Assembly: GCA_965644315.1 (NCBI GenBank)
Contig: CBFFRQ010000043.1
Location: 496,001-560,000 of the forward strand
Source of the DNA: Caecitellus pseudoparvulus
Taxonomy: Eukaryota > Bigyra: Bicosoecida
Length of the DNA stretch: 64,000 bases
Direction: 5' to 3'
The position numbers and the translations under genes were made by a program. Shown here in pieces: positions 22,139-33,300 of the stretch. Numbering within the stretch: the stretch's first letter is position 1; every line of letters begins with the position of its first letter. Under the pieces are notes generated by a model. That model had not been told where the DNA came from. It saw only the letters and a list, made by a program, of their open reading frames with translations, and made no database searches.

Positions 22139-24451
22139 ATGGCAGCTGCGGCCGACCCAGCTGCAGGCGCGGGCTGTGACCTCGGCGGGCTACGAGTTCC
22201 AGGACCAACGACACCAGTTCAGCCTGTCCGGGCCGCGCTCGTGTGCAAAGTCCCGGCCCAGGACCCGTCAACTGCGGCCTATTTCCGCCGACGAGTATGT
22301 GTCCCGGAACCCCTCCCCGCACCTATTCTGTCTGCTGAACGATGATCTTGTCTCCAAGTGCAGGTGTTTAACCAAGAGAACAACATTGACGGCATCGAGA
22401 TCGATGTGCCTACGGCCACTGTGCCAGGTTTGCGCGAGCACTGGCCCGAGCTGCGTAGGCAGCTGCATGCGCAAAAAGTAGCCCTTCCTTCTGGAGCAGT
22501 CGTGGCGGACGCCGAGGCGTTGGCAGCCATCATGGCGTGTCCATACACGCCTGGTGCAGAGTGGGTGATGCAGGTCCAGTCCTTCAAGGGTCGCCTGTTC
22601 CTCTCCTTGCAAGACGGTTCGGCCGAGGACGGCCCCTGCCAGGCGCTGACTCCGGCTCTGGAGCACGCGCTAGCTGGCCAAAGCCCCAGCACTTGCGCTT
22701 CCTCACCAGCTATGGGTGAAGTATGTGTAACTAGCCGGACCCTGCAGGTGGGCGGTGCCCACGAGGTGTTGTGGGTCCTTGACCGCGTGCCGTTCACGAG
22801 GCCGGGCCAGGCCGCTGGGCTGCCTTCCTACATGCAAGTGTGCCCCGCCCTCGCAACGCAAGGCACCGCGAGCGATGCGCTGAGCAAAGGCGAGGCCATT
22901 CGTTTGTACTGTCGGCACTTCCTTGGGGGGGCTGGCAGCGTGGCTGTGGTGCGGTGTGCCACTGGCGGCGGGCGATGCAAGGTCTCGGGGGTGTTCGTGG
23001 AGTCCCCCGAAAGGGTCGCCACACAGGGGGCTTGGTCTCGCACAGCATGCTTGAGTTGGCTGTGTTCCACACTCCAGTGGCTGCGCGGCATCACGGCGGC
23101 GCATGCCGACGCACACGGCGGCTGCACCTTGCTGCTGCGCTGGCATGGCGCCCGTGGCCTGGATGCCACGTTCTCGGCAGGCAGCGCACCGGGCAGTGGC
23201 GGGGACCCTGCAGCCTTTTGCCCGCCTCTTGTGCCCCCCCTGGACATTGCCTCTCTCCTCAGCAAGCGCACACTGTCTGCACCGCTGCCCTTCTCCCTGG
23301 CTAGTGCTGCAGTGCGGGGGGGACACCAAGCCTCCACTGCGTCAGCTGCGGCAGGCAGTGGCGCAGGGAGGCGTCGTATGCCCAAATCCCTCATGTACGA
23401 TAGGTGGGACGAGCCTGAGTTTGCTGGGGCGGGCGTGCAGGGGCAGCGCCTGGCCATCCTCGTTCCCTTCCGGGACCAGCCCGCGCAGAACCGTGGTGCC
23501 CAGCTGGCTGAGTTTGTCCGGCACATGCCAGAGTTCATCGAGAAGCACGTGCGGCCGAGGCCAGCCCAGTGGCGCATCTTCATCATCGAGCAATCCCAAG
23601 ATGGCCATAAGTTTAACCGTGGCAAGCTGCTGAACGTCGGCGCGTACTTGGCAGCCGCAGGCGGGTCCCTTTCCGAGTACATCGGGAAGGAGGTGGATGT
23701 CGCAACCGGATCGTCGCCGGCGCTGCAGACGTCCAATGCCGCCGGCGCCTTCAACGCCTTGTGCCTGCATGACGTGGACCTGCTGCCAGATGCACGCCTG
23801 GGCCCGTGGTACGCGTGCTGGCACAAGTCCATGCCGGTGCACATCGCCGATGTGTGGGACAGGTACGCCAGCCTGGGCAACGTGTATGTGGGCGGCGTCC
23901 TGAACATGCCGCTGGAGTCCTTCCAGGCCTGCAACGGCTTTCCCAACGTGTTTTGGGGCTGGGGCGGGGAGGATGACGCCCTTTCCACACGCATGCGAGC
24001 CAAAGGAGTGGAGGTGATCAAACTCCCTGACACCCTGGCTGGCTCCCTCACTGACTTGGAGGACCGCATGATCGCGGCGAGTGGTGGTGAGCGCGCCGGC
24101 ACCAAGCTGTCCGAGAACGGGCGCCCAGAGTGGGTGAACATGACCAAGAAGGAGCTGCTCATGCTGGAGCGCCCCTCTGTGCGCGGGCAGGAGCAGAAGT
24201 GGTCCACCTGGGATGGCATGGCTTCGTTGAACTTCAAGGTTCAAGCTGTGGCGGACATGGCGCCGGGCGTGACCCGCATCACAGTGGACTTGCTGGCGGA
24301 CAAGGACCCCTTCGCAGCGAAAGAGGTCAGGGAGGCCTTAAAACAGTACACAGGCGCGGCGGCGCAGAAGATGCAGCACATCAAAGGCCTGCGGCAGGAG
24401 GAGGCCGCCCCTCCCCAAGCCAAGCGACCTCGAAAAGACACTGGGCCGTGA
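22139..24451 (+). CDS. GT7 (beta-1,4-galactosyltransferase-like) protein with a DXO/Rai1-like N-terminal half
   Basis: Exons 22139-22294 and 22364-24451 join in phase 0 (donor gtatgt), giving 747 residues. The C-terminal part (about 395-640) is a GT7 domain: LAILVPFRDQPAQNRGAQL, WRIFIIEQSQDGHKFNRGKL, the metal motif HDVDLLPD near 520, GGVLNMPLESFQACNGFPN and WGWGGEDDALSTRM near 583. This family adds Gal or GalNAc in beta-1,4 linkage in the Golgi. The first 390 residues resemble DXO/Rai1 in block order: IMACPYTPGAEWVMQVQSF with FKGRLFLS, then RTLQVGGAHEVLWVLDRVPF, then a Val-rich strand, then RTACLSWLCSTLQWL. The acidic catalytic motifs of DXO (GEVD and ELK) are not conserved. No N-terminal anchor is seen, which is odd for a Golgi enzyme; an upstream exon may be missing. 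Confidence 0.82.
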
Positions 24452-24879
24452 AGGTTTCTACTCTACGCCCTCCTCGGGGGTCACACGTTTCCGCGGAGCC
24501 GGGGACGCGAGCCGCCTGCCCACGGCATGCACGCATAGGTGCAATTGGGATCAAGTCCTGCATTGAAAACTGTCTTGAAGGGCCCCCTTGGAGGCTGAGT
24601 ACGGAACCTTGTGCGCACTCACCCGGCAGCCTCATGCGTGTCTGCTGCTGGGCGAGGAATGCCTTCAATGCACCGCCCACCCCTTGAGCTCCATGGACTG
24701 AGCACTATCTTGTAGGAGGTGTTGTGCCAGCTGCACTGCAGTGCTGTGCGCTGTGACTTGGCAGTCACTGCGGCAATTCAAATCCTACACACGCCTGGTG
24801 CACTCACATTTTTGCTTCGAACGAACGGAAGCAGGACAGCCCCGTATCCCCCCCCCCTGCGCGCAACAGCGCGTGCACC
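24452..24879. other. Intergenic, nothing recognised
   Basis: 428 bases between the GT7 stop and the acyl-CoA dehydrogenase start. A C-run lies just upstream of the dehydrogenase ATG (about 24849-24857). No coding exon is supported. Confidence 0.35.
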
Positions 24880-26297
24880 ATGGCGGCATGCGAAGCTCCA
24901 AGTGGTGCAGTGTCGCTGGCCAGCAGCTCCACGAGCGTCGCGGCAGAGCAGCTTCGCACCGCAGCGAGCTCCCTCCCAGCCATCTCCAGTGTCCCCGTGC
25001 AGTCGTCTCGCCAAGATGTCCGCGAGTTGCGAGATACCCTATGGAACTTTGTGCATGAAGATTGCATCCCAGCAGAGAAAGAATGGGCGGCATTCATGGC
25101 GGGCTTGCCGCCTTCTCGGCGATTTGCAGTGTCTGAAGTGCCGGTGGTAACGCGGCTGAAACGCCGTGCCAAACAGCTCGGCCTCTGGAACCTGTGGATG
25201 ACTGAAGAGTACCCCATGAGCACAGCGAAGCTGACTCTGTCTGAGTATGCTCCGCTGTGTGAAATCATGGGCCGGAGCTTTCTCGCTCCAGAGGTGAGTT
25301 GGCATCGCCTTCAGCTGCGAGCAGCCGGCTTCAAGCACAGTGCTGCCCTCGCGCACAGGCATGCAACTGCAGTGCTCCCGACACGGGGAACATGGAGGTG
25401 CTGGCAAAGTACGGGACGGAGCAACAGCAGCGACAGTGGCTGGAGCCGCTCCTTGCCGGGGACATCCGCTCTGCCTTCTTGATGACTGAGCCCGACGTGG
25501 CGTCCAGTGATGCAACCAACATCGGCACGACCATTGAGCGCCGAGGTGACTCGTACGTCATCAACGGCCGCAAGTGGTGGTCCACTGGCGCCGTGTCCCC
25601 TCGGTGCAAAGTGGCCATCGTCATGGGCAAGACAGACCCCAGTGCTTCTGCCCACAAGCAGCAGAGCATGGTGCTTGTGCCGATGGACACCGCTGGCGTC
25701 AAGGTGGAGCGCGCGCTCACCGTCTTCGGCTACGATGACGCACCAGAAGGCCACGCTGAAGTGTCCCTCACAGATGTCGTGGTGCCTGCGTCCAACATCC
25801 TGCTGGGGGAGGGGCGCGGATTCGAGATCGCGCAGGGGCGCCTGGGCCCCGGCCGCATTCACCACTGCATGCGTGCCATCGGGTCTGCGGAGCGGGTGCT
25901 GGATGCAATGCTGGGGCGGGTCACCACGCGCAAGGCGTTTGGGAAGCCACTGGCCAGGCAGGGCACCATCCAAGCTGACATCGCCGCCAGCCGCATCGAT
26001 ATCGAGGCTGCCAGGCTGTTGGTGCTGGCTTGCGCAGCCCAAGTGGATGCCGTAGGTGGCAAGGCAGCCCGGAAGTGGGTGGCCATGATCAAGGTCTTCG
26101 TCCCGTCAGCTGTGCAGCGCGTGGCAGACCGGGCCATCCAGGCATTTGGCGCTGCTGGCGTGAGCCAGGACACCCTGCTGGCGCGAGTGTTTGCCGGAAT
26201 GAGGTCTCTTCGCATCGCAGATGGCCCTGACGAAGTGCACGCGCGGACTGTGGCGCTGCTTGAGCTGCGGGAGTACCTCACAGCCGCCAAGCTGTAG
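24880..26297 (+). CDS. ACAD11: Acyl-CoA dehydrogenase, ACAD10/11 (IBR3) type, with C-terminal AKL
   Basis: Exons 24880-25293 and 25359-26297 join across a GTGAGT/CACAG intron, giving 450 residues. Landmarks follow ACAD11 closely: [95 protein letters not shown] and [10 protein letters not shown]. These cover FAD binding, the substrate pocket and the conserved C-terminal arm. Family members oxidise medium or long branched acyl-CoAs, including 4-hydroxyacyl forms, in mitochondria or peroxisomes. The last three residues are AKL, a PTS1-type tripeptide, so a peroxisomal location is likely. The kinase-like domains that precede this module in animal ACAD10/11 are absent. Confidence 0.92.
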
Positions 26298-26478
26298 CTC
26301 GAAGCAGTGCAAGCGGACTGCCAAATGCATGTTGCAGCACAACGGCTGGGCGGCTGCGCAGGCCACTTGCTCAATTCGCAGCTGGTATGCAATCCAGGGG
26401 GTGGTTGACGCGGGCGCTTGTGTTGTGCCAGCTTCTCGCAAACGTTGTCGGTGACTGTCCCACTCAGGTTGGACCAGC

Positions 26479-29400
26479 ATGGAGGGGGTACCGACTTGCT
26501 CCTCATGCGGGAGCGCTGATTGGGACGTGAATGAGGCGACAGGCGACACCGTGTGCACAGCATGCGGTTTTGTGATGGAGCAGAACGCAATCGTGTCGAA
26601 GGTGGAGTTCACAGAGACGGCAGGAGGAGCGAGGTGGGTGCATGGCAGCGTTTCAAACGCAAAACGAAACGCCGACGCCTCCACGCTCGCATGGCGCCTC
26701 GGCCTCACACCTTCACAGCACGTTCGTCGGGTCATTCGTCCCTTCCACGTCAACCAAGCCGTATTCCTCAGCTGCTGGTGGCTTTGGACTGTCCAGGGAG
26801 TCTCGAGATGTGAGCTTCCAGGCTGGCTCGGGCCTCCGTTCCAGGATAGCCACTGCTCCCCCCTCCCCCCCCCCATTTGCAGATCGCCATCGACCGAGGG
26901 CAGCGAGTGATTCAGCAGATTGCGTCCACGATGCGCTTATCTTCAGTGAGCTGCCGCGTGCCCCCGGAAGCGCGTCCGCTCGCCTCGACACGCCGCTTCC
27001 ACCCTCTGCGCGGCCGCACAGCACGTCGTGGACGCTGCTCACCGCATTTTCATCCTTGCCATTGAAAAGAACTTCGTGCAGGGGCGCCTCACCACGAATG
27101 TGGCTGCTTCTTGTCTTTACATCGTGTGTCGCCGCGAAAAGTCGCCCCACATGCTGCTGGACTTCTCTGAGGCTCTGCAGGAGAACGTGTTCAAGCTGGG
27201 CAGAACCTTCGTCCCGCTGTGCAAGGAGCTGGGGCTCAGCCTCCCCACTGTGGACCCGTCCTTGTACATCCACCGCTTCGCCAGTCGCCTGAGCCTGGGC
27301 GAGGGCGCGCAGGAGGTGGCCATGACTGCCCTCCGCATCGTGGCGCGCATGTGCCGCGACTGGATCGTCGCTGGCCGCAAGCCCTCCGGGGCCTGCGGTG
27401 CTGCGCTGCTCATCGCAGTGCGCGTGCATGGCTTCCGCCGCACGCGAGGGCAAGTTCTGCAGGCGCTGCGCATCGTGGACACCACCCTGCGCAACCGCCT
27501 GGCCGAGTTCGAAGCGACGTCTGCGGGAGACGTGGCTGTGGAGGACTTGGAGGCGCTGGACGCGCCTGGTGGGGGTGCAGCAGACCCCCCTTCGTTCATT
27601 CGAGGCCGCTTGAAGGACGAGCTGGGCATCCGGCACCACCACCTCGTGCAGGACGGCAGCCCAGAGGCCCTGGCTGAGCTGAGGGGCGGAGACCCCCTGG
27701 CCGGTGGATACGTCACTGCCGACACCCTGGCCATGATTGACGCGAGCAACGTGTTGCGGGAGGAGGAGCTGGCCCGCCGTGCGCTGCAGCGCGGCCTGGT
27801 CGTGCTGGATGACGATGGCATGCAGGCCAGGCTGCCGTCACTGCCAGCGAGTGCTGGGGCACAGTCCGGCAGCGCAAGCGGCGCTGCTTCCACCGCGCTG
27901 GTACCAGTGGCCCCAAGCACAGCTGTCGTGCCTAGAGCAGAGGGCGAACTTGTCCCCGCCAGCACCCCTCGCCTGCCCAGGTCACAGCTGCACGAGCGTG
28001 GGTACAAGGCGCTGGTGGCCCAGATCTGCGCCGAGCCGACAGCCTTACGCAAGGTGGCTCGCGTCATCCCTCCCTCCACGGCGCGACACCTCAAGGCAGA
28101 GGCCATCTTGAACATGAATTGGGGCAAGGGGCGCCGGACAGGTGTCCAGCGCTCCGACTCTGCGCGGGTGGCTGCAAGCGCTCTGTCCCTGCGCAAGAAC
28201 CGTTTGAACCGCATCCGCCGGGACATCTTGGCAAGTCGCATTGCACGTCGCAAGCGACGGCGCCGGCGGCGAGGGCACCGGGCTGTGCCGCTGGGCGTGG
28301 AGGGCATGGTGCTGCCCACGGTCGGGTGGGGCAGCCGGGTGGACTCAGACAGCGAGACATCCGACGGGAGTTCCGACGGCGCACCGCCGCCACCCCCCAT
28401 CAAGTGGAAAGATGTGCTGGAGTTGCCATCGCACGACAGCAGCGACTCGGAGTGGGAGTACGCGGAGCACGTGCCCCTGGGCGTGGCGCCTCCCCTCACA
28501 CCGTCCCTCACAGCAGGCCCCTTGCCCAAGCCCAAACACGTGCACCCTTACGCGCTGAGAGCAGATGATATCCTGTGGGGTGGGCAGCACCAAGCCCTGC
28601 TCCAAGAAGACTGGCTTGTTCCTGAGGACTTGCCGGAGCTGTCCGAGGGCGACTCGGGCGACGAGCAGAGGGAGGCGAAGCTGCCCAGAAAAGCCACAGT
28701 TCTGGCGCCCCCCAAGCCAGTGTCTGTTGGGAAGCCGGGGGCGTCCCAAATCAGCGCCAGCACTGCCATGCCTGCGGTCGACGGCGTCCCCGGCAGTGAG
28801 CTGGGCGACGGCGCTGGGGAGTTGCCTGAGGAGGAGTGGCCTGGACCACTGGATGAGGCCACCGAGGCCCTCGTCAAGCTGCGGTACTCGCACCTGTACG
28901 GGCAGCGCCCCGACTCCAGCAGTGACGAGGAGGATGACCCTGAAGGCGGAGATGCCACGGCCTGGTCCAGTGTGGGGGATGGGGCGCACCGCCCAGCCAC
29001 CGCGCCCCTGGCCCGCCAGACGTCCCCCGAAGAGGCTGCCATGTATCAGGACATCGCAAACACCCTGGCACAGCGTCTCATCGAGCTGCGTAGTAAGGCA
29101 GAGGGCAAGAAGGAGGCGGGGGCCGCGCTTCTTGCGCTTGTCCCGGCCTCTGACCGATCCCAGGCGGCGCTGGCAGCCCAGCTGCTGTCGCCTGTGCAGA
29201 GCAAGGCCGCCTCCCACGTCGGCGCGGGGGCGCACCAGGTGAGCCTGCAAGGCGCCACCTCCCAGGACCTCATTAAGGATGCCAACGCCGACTTCGCCGT
29301 GCCGGGTGCGGGGGACCCCACGGACGACCTGTCCGCTCTGGACGCCGAGCTGGGAGACGTGTTCCTGCCTCAGCAAGAAGTGAAGCAGCGCCAGGTGGTG

Positions 29401-29919
29401 TGGGAAGGGCTGCATGGCGAGTACATGAACGACCTGGCCCAGCGCATCTCAGAGGGCAAGGTCTTGCCTCGCAAGCGGCGGCGGCGGCCGGGCGACGCGC
29501 CGCCAGTGGACGCGGAGGTGCTGGATGCCAGCGCCGCTGCCGCCGCCGTGCAGGCCATGGTGGCATCCCGGGCCACGTCCCGAAAGTTGAACTACGACGT
29601 CGTGCAGGGTATGCGGGCGGCCTTTGCGGGCCTCTCCGCGTCCGCGAGCAAGGCAGATGGCGAGGAAGACCTGGATGACGTGCTGGGGCTGGGAGACGAG
29701 GAGGAGGAGGAGGAGGGCGGGCCGCTGGGGGAGGCTGGAGCACCGCAGGGGGCCTCAGGAGTGGACCGCTTGGGCATGCTCGGCGGACGGAAGCGCCCCA
29801 GGGCGGCGTCTGTGTCCCTCGTTGTGGGCGAGGAAGACGATGACGACGAGGAGGAGGATGAGGGCGGCGGGTTAGCCAGCCGCATCCTGGGCGGCACAGC
29901 CTGGGGCGCGGATTCGTGA
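26479..29919 (+). CDS. BRF1: BRF1, TFIIB-related subunit of RNA polymerase III factor TFIIIB
   Basis: Exons 26479-26633, 26719-26809, 26883-26945 and 27022-29919 join in phase, giving about 1068 residues. The zinc ribbon is CSSCGSADWDVNEATGD with TVCTACG and VSKVEF. The linker contains SSAAGGFGLSRESRD. The two cyclin folds include VAASCLYIVCRREKSPHMLL, DFSEALQENVFKLGRTF, DPSLYIHRFASRLSLGEGAQ and KPSGACGAALLIAVRVHGFR. A C-terminal block WEGLHGEYMNDLAQRI, RKRRRR, then SRATSRKLNYDVVQGM matches BRF homology region II, which binds TBP. The protein is longer than usual (about 600-700) because of a large Ala/Pro/acidic middle and an acidic end (EEEEE and DDDEEED). It acts at tRNA and 5S genes in the nucleus. 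Confidence 0.95.
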
Positions 29920-30396
29920 AAGTTGCTGGGTCAAGCGGGGAACGAGGCACACTCTGCGTGGACCACGTGCATGATTCGCCCTGCGCCGTCGCGAACCGCA
30001 GAGAGTCGCACGCTGGAACATGCCCAGGGCTGGCGACCGTGTCACAGACCTCCCGAGCATGGTGCGCGCGAGGTCGCAAGCTGCACAGTCAGGATGCGCC
30101 AATGTACCACTGTTTCCATCATACTGCGCTGCTTGGCGTTCTGGGAGCAAAGCTCGAACGAGTCTACGGACACGAGAGCGCTCGATATTTCACCCCCCCC
30201 CACAAAGAAGTGCATGAAGCGGCACTGCAGTGGTTTGCTAGGACCAAGACACTGATACCAGCCATAAAGACGGTGTCTCGGCGCACGGCACGCCCCAGCA
30301 CTGTCTGGCCTTGGCACAAGGTGTGCGCACTGCGAATCGAAGCCTGACCAAGCGGGCGAGGAGGCCAGACGCTGACGGCACTGCGGGAAAGGGCGC
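29920..30396. other. Intergenic, nothing recognised
   Basis: About 480 bases between the BRF1 stop and the next ATG. Contains a C-rich run (30190-30199). No coding exon, tRNA or motif is supported. Confidence 0.35.
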
Positions 30397-33300
30397 AATG
30401 GCGGGGGCAGTGCAGCTGACTGTGATGCGCCTCTTGCAAGAGGTGAATCCTGAGTTGGATCATGATGTCGACGTGAGAGCGCGCTGCACAGCTGCAGGCC
30501 ACGCCCGTGCAGGACGACCAACTTCCGCACTTTCGCAGCGTGCTCGGGAGGCGCTGGAGGAACTCGCCGGAGAGGGAGAGGCACAGCTGCACTGGTTGAT
30601 GGAGTGTTTGATTACGGCCATGGGCAACGATGACCTCCCGCACATCCGACGGGAAGCTGCCATCATGCTGCTGGACCCGTTCATCCTGGAGCTGCAGGAG
30701 GCGGGCCACCTTGTGGAGCCATGTCTGCAGAGCTTCATGTCATGCCTGGAGTCGCCGGTGCCCAGCTTGCGCACTTGCGGTGCGCAAGGCTTCCTGGACT
30801 TACATGACGCCCTGGACCAGCTGCCAGAGTACCAAGCAGTGCTGGAGGACCTCTGCTCTTGCATCGTGCAGGCCAGCGTGGAGTGGGTCAAGAGTGACTA
30901 CGGCACAGCCCCTGGAAAGGAGGACTTCGAGCTGACCAGCAAGCAGACGGGCGCGCTGCTCTTGCTGAATTTCATGGTGGATGAGGGGCTGCCCCTCATC
31001 GAGCGCCCCTGGCTGCTGCCTGCCGTGCTGCAGCTGTGCATCCTGTCGCCGCAGGAAGCTGCCTGCTTCCCCCACCGGTCCTCCGACATCATCAGCACAT
31101 CCCAGGCGACAGACCAAGCACGGGCACTGGTCACTCGGTACGGAGCAGCCCTTCCCGGTGTGCAGCTGCATGTGGGGGCTGAGCCCGCCAGCACCGCAGC
31201 GGGCGTGACCACAGTCGGCAGCTCCTGGTTGCGGGCTCCCGCTGCGGTGGCTGACAGCGTCATTTTCACCACCGGCCAGCTGCAAGGCGAGGGCCAGGTG
31301 AAGTTCACTCGCACGCCACGCGTGCTGGCGACGCTGCTGCTGGGCCACGCCTTCAGCCTCGCCCTGGCCGGCGAGCGTGACTGGCGAGACACCATTCTCC
31401 GCACCTTCGCCCAGGTTGTGGTGGGGCAGTGGTTGTTTGGGGAGGGCACAGATGCCGTGTCTGTGCGCAAACGCGAGGCCGCCCTGTCCCTCCTCAGCTT
31501 CATCGGCCGTGAAACTGAGACAGCCATCGACGAGGGGGAGGAGCCCCCCGAGTCTGTCTTGCTGATCCCCCTCTCCCTCCCACGCATTCTGCGGCTGACC
31601 TTCCCCGCCTACGAGCCCTCCTTCATGGTGCGGTCTGCCGCGGTACTGGCGCTGCAGGGCCTCATCCCTGTTCTGAACGGTCTCCTGCGTCAGGCAGACG
31701 GACTGCCCGCCACGCCGCAGAACAAGGAGGTGGAGCTGGTCAAGTGCAAGTACCACGCTGGGCTGGATTTGGAAGGCGCGGTGCTGCGCCCTCCTGCCCA
31801 GCCAGATACGCAGCAGTGTGTCTTGCCAGGTCCCTGGGCCTCTTCTGCCACCCCTGACTTGCTGCTGCTCCTGGGAGGTGAAGACCGCGCCCGAGGGTGG
31901 GTGTCTGGCCTCCCCCCCATGCCAGCTTGGATGAAAGGCTCGCCAGTGGACCCCACCACCCTGGTCGTCGACTTCCTCAGCGGCATGATGCGAAGCGGCG
32001 CTGAAGAGGCAGCTGCGCTTACCGACACACAAGCCACTGAAGGCGGTTCCGCTGCACCCCCTCCACCTCCGCCCACGGCGCAGCCCGATGCCATGCAGGA
32101 GGCTGTTCCTGGCTCCCCTGAAGCGCATTCTCCTGGGGGCTGGGACACGTTGGAGGGCTGTGGCATGGACGAAGGCGATGACGCGTTTGATGAAGACGTG
32201 CCGGGCGGTGATGAAGACGCCCCGCCTGCAGAGGAGGATGCTCCCGTGGCAGCAGCGCCACCTCCTCCAGGAGGGGCGGCTGCTGGCCCCACCAGCTGCA
32301 GCAGCGACCCATACGGGTCCCCAGCTGCTCGCGGGCTCGTGCAAGGGGCTCTTCCCCAGAGTCTGCCAGATCTGCGCGTGTTCGCGTGGGATGCCTACAA
32401 CTCAAAGTACGCACTGCCCCCTGGGCCGGAGCTGGCAGCAGTGCTGGGCCTGGACACGAGCGACTCTGCCATGGTCCGCCATGGTGCCGACCCGAATGGA
32501 GCCCTTGCCTTTGTCTTGGAGAAAGACGCACAAGCCGCTCTGAATCTGCCGGACTCTGAGAAGTGGAGTGTGGACATTGACCCTGCAAGTGAGCCATACG
32601 ACGGCAGCTTCGAGCAGCAGATGCTCTGCGCCTTGCTCGTGAACAACCAGCCCGACTGCCCGCAGTACTGGGCTCAAAGCATGATGGAGGCAGATGCAGG
32701 CACCTTCCGAATGCTGTTCCGGGTACCGTACCGTCTGCGTGTGGCGGCAGTTGCGGCAACCTTGAACGTTGCATTGCCCGGGCTGGTGTCTGCACTGGGA
32801 GCTGTGGCCAAGCACCGCCGCATGTCTCAGGGTGCCATTGTATCTGCATGGCTCGGATGGCATGCGGCGAAAGGCAGCGGTGGCTTCACCGCTGCCTCAA
32901 GCCTGCCCTCCCTGCCAGTTCTGGGAGATGGTGTGGAAGATGACGCGTGGGCTGTGGAGGCAGACCCATCAGCATCCAGTGCAGCGCTGGCGGCAGCTTG
33001 GATGGCCAAAGCCACCCTGCGTGCTGCGGGGGCCGAGCGCATGCTGACCACCAGCAGCTCTGAGCACGCCCTGCTGGCGCGCCTGGTGGGTGCCCAGACC
33101 ATGCAGGGTCGGTGGCTGAACGGCTCCGTGTGGAGCGCAGTCGGCACCATTCGCAGCGCACACCGCCACACAGTGTACGGCGACGTCGTGCAGAACGTCA
33201 TGGCCAGCGTGGGCCTGGAGCCGACGCTATACAGCATCCCTTCCGTATCACGGGGCGTGCTGGACGCCCTGCTGCCCCTCTGGCACCGCATGCTAGCTCC

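Noticed and set aside
27117-28535. Open frame of 472 residues antisense to BRF1
   Set aside because: Ser/Arg/Pro-rich without ordered motifs; BRF1 cyclin folds lie on the other strand.
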